Positions 9,057 to 10,000 of a DNA stretch of 10,000 nucleotides are shown in pieces. How positions within the stretch are numbered: the stretch's first letter is position 1; each line of letters starts with the position of its first letter. A program made the position numbers and the translations under genes. Source of the stretch: Rheinheimera sp. GTDB lineage: Bacteria; Pseudomonadota; Gammaproteobacteria; Enterobacterales; Alteromonadaceae. The notes under the pieces are model-generated. The model was not told the DNA's origin and did not search any database. It saw nothing but the letters and a program-made list of their open reading frames with translations. The stretch is from positions 1-10,000 of the forward strand of contig NZ_JAIWOI010000306.1 of the NCBI RefSeq assembly GCF_020217005.1. Direction: 5' to 3'.

Positions 9057-9085
9057 GGCAAAGTCAGACTGGCTCTGACTTTGCC
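9057..9085 (+). terminator. Perfect 12-bp hairpin after dsbD
   Basis: ggcaaagtcaga (9057-9068) and tctgactttgcc (9074-9085) pair perfectly around the 5-base loop ctggc. It starts 19 bases after the dsbD stop and is the right place for the end of the cutA-dsbD mRNA. No T-tract follows on either strand, so it is either a poor or factor-assisted terminator or a 3' end that protects the mRNA from exonucleases. Confidence 0.5.
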
Positions 9086-9152
9086 TGAATTACCTCACTT
9101 CATTTTCAACTTTTCAAAAAAGTTCCGCTCTGCTGATAAGACCAGTATTTTG

Positions 9153-9180
9153 CTGCCATTTGCAACGATTTCACTATAAT
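9153..9180 (+). promoter_or_regulatory. Sigma-70 promoter upstream of aroQ-accB
   Basis: A perfect TATAAT at 9175-9180 is preceded by CTGCCA (9153-9158, 16-base spacer) or TTGCTG (9150-9155, 19-base spacer). Start of transcription near 9187 leaves a leader of about 74 bases. The leader contains a small hairpin (cagcga 9195-9200 with tcgctg 9208-9213). It probably drives aroQ and at least part of the acc expression. Confidence 0.65.
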
Positions 9181-9260
9181 AAGCGGCAAATCTGCAGCGA
9201 CAGCTGATCGCTGAACAAAAAAGATGCAATTGTTTTCTAGCTTCGGCAAGATAGGAAACA

Positions 9261-9749
9261 ATGAATAAATTGACGGGATATTCGCGCTATATGTCTACAA
9301 ACTTACGTATTTTGCTGCTCAACGGCCCTAATTTAAATATGTTAGGAAAACGTGAGCCTCAAATTTATGGCGCAGCTACATTATCGCAAATTGTCGATGG
9401 TTTAACTGCCCACGCCAAAGAGCTGAATGTTACCCTGACTCACCTGCAATCCAATGCCGAATATGAGCTGATTAATGCGATTCAGCAAAGCCTTGGACAA
9501 CAGGACTTTATTATTATTAACCCGGGCGCTTATACCCATACCAGCGTAGCTATTCGTGATGCGCTGCTGGCCGTGGCTATTCCTTTTATTGAAGTGCATT
9601 TGTCCAATGTGCATGCGCGGGAAGAATTCCGTCGTCACTCGTATTTATCCGATATCGCCAAAGGTGTGATTTGTGGTTTAGGTGCCAAAGGCTACCACTA
9701 CGCACTGGAATCGGCGGTGTCGTCCTTATCAACCATTCCATCAAATTAA
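9261..9749 (+). CDS. aroQ: 3-dehydroquinate dehydratase, type II (3-dehydroquinase)
   Basis: Converts 3-dehydroquinate to 3-dehydroshikimate, the third step of the shikimate pathway to aromatic amino acids; a cytoplasmic dodecamer in this family. Type II features: [20 protein letters not shown] (18-37) with the catalytic Arg31 and Tyr36 and with Asn24; [10 protein letters not shown] (62-71); [16 protein letters not shown] (87-102); and [17 protein letters not shown] (111-127) with the catalytic His118 and substrate-binding arginines. From 9261 the product is 162 aa, somewhat longer than usual (about 145-150). The second ATG at 9291 would give 152 aa starting [12 protein letters not shown], the usual family start. 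However, AGGAA (9253-9257) favours 9261 and nothing well placed serves 9291, so the start is undecided. accB follows after 15 bases, as in many gammaproteobacteria. Confidence 0.97.
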   Translation: MNKLTGYSRYMSTNLRILLLNGPNLNMLGKREPQIYGAATLSQIVDGLTAHAKELNVTLTHLQSNAEYELINAIQQSLGQQDFIIINPGAYTHTSVAIRDALLAVAIPFIEVHLSNVHAREEFRRHSYLSDIAKGVICGLGAKGYHYALESAVSSLSTIPSN

Positions 9750-9764
9750 TTAGGCAACTACGTC

Positions 9765-10000
9765 ATGGATATCAGAAAAATTAAAAAATTGATCGAACTG
9801 CTGGAAGAATCAGGCATTAACGAGCTTGAGATTACTGAAGGTGAAGAGTCCGTTCGTATCAGCCGCAATGGTCCGGTGCAGCAATATGCTCCTATGCAGT
9901 ATGCTGCGGCGCCAATGCAACAGGCTCCTGCTGCAGCGCCAGTTGCTGCCGCTGCTCCTGCTGAAGCGGCGAAGCCAGTAGTGACAGGCCACCAAATGCG
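9765..10000 (+). CDS. accB: Biotin carboxyl carrier protein of acetyl-CoA carboxylase (BCCP), 3'-truncated by the window edge
   Basis: The first 78 residues are visible. AccB carries the covalently bound biotin that shuttles CO2 between biotin carboxylase (AccC) and carboxyltransferase (AccAD) in the first step of fatty acid synthesis. The start [17 protein letters not shown], then [17 protein letters not shown], is the conserved N-terminal AccB segment. It is followed by the typical Ala/Pro/Gln-rich flexible linker (about 37-70), ending near PVVTGHQM, where the biotinyl domain should begin. The biotinylation motif (MKM) lies beyond the window, as does the accC expected next. The ATG at 9765 is 15 bases after aroQ with only a weak AGG (9752-9754) upstream. 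It is probably co-transcribed with aroQ. Confidence 0.96.
   Translation, partial: MDIRKIKKLIELLEESGINELEITEGEESVRISRNGPVQQYAPMQYAAAPMQQAPAAAPVAAAAPAEAAKPVVTGHQM

Overview
The window looks like a chromosomal segment of a gammaproteobacterium, most likely an Alteromonadales/Chromatiales-type marine or freshwater genus such as Rheinheimera or Alishewanella. This is judged from the protein sequences and from the gene order groES-groEL / cutA-dsbD / aroQ-accB; no database search was possible. The right 5.3 kb is ordinary core genome. The left 4.1 kb is a single very large accessory gene that does not belong to that core block.

Left part (1-4131, + strand): the 3' part of a gene for a giant P-loop NTPase. 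The reading frame is open from base 1, so the first in-frame ATG (160) is not the start; the gene begins outside the window. The visible 1376 residues hold the end of a DUF4062-like (TIR-like fold) N-terminal domain, then a STAND/NACHT-like ATPase (Walker A, Walker B, sensor arginine, NP motif, winged-helix-like end), and then about 800 residues without a recognised enzyme motif. This effector - ATPase switch - large C-terminal sensor layout is that of bacterial NLR-like anti-phage proteins (Avs/bNACHT type). A defence role is therefore the leading inference, but nothing in the sequence proves it.

Junction (4132-4690): a 59-codon small ORF with a good ribosome binding site, then a repeat-rich non-coding stretch. 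That stretch holds an imperfect GC-rich dyad and a REP/MITE-like unit bounded by ggggtcaga/tctgacccc around a 14-bp perfect palindrome. It ends in a strong terminator hairpin nested in a second, longer inverted repeat. The hairpin can serve both the rightward defence-side transcripts and the leftward groEL transcript.

Core part (4691-10000): groES-groEL run leftward from a clear sigma-32 (heat shock) promoter. Divergently, cutA and dsbD overlap by 8 bases and form an operon for metal tolerance and periplasmic/cytochrome c-related thiol reduction. After a hairpin and a good sigma-70 promoter comes aroQ (type II 3-dehydroquinase, shikimate pathway), followed 15 bases later by accB (biotin carboxyl carrier protein), cut by the right window edge.

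No tRNA, rRNA, CRISPR array or recognisable transposase was found.
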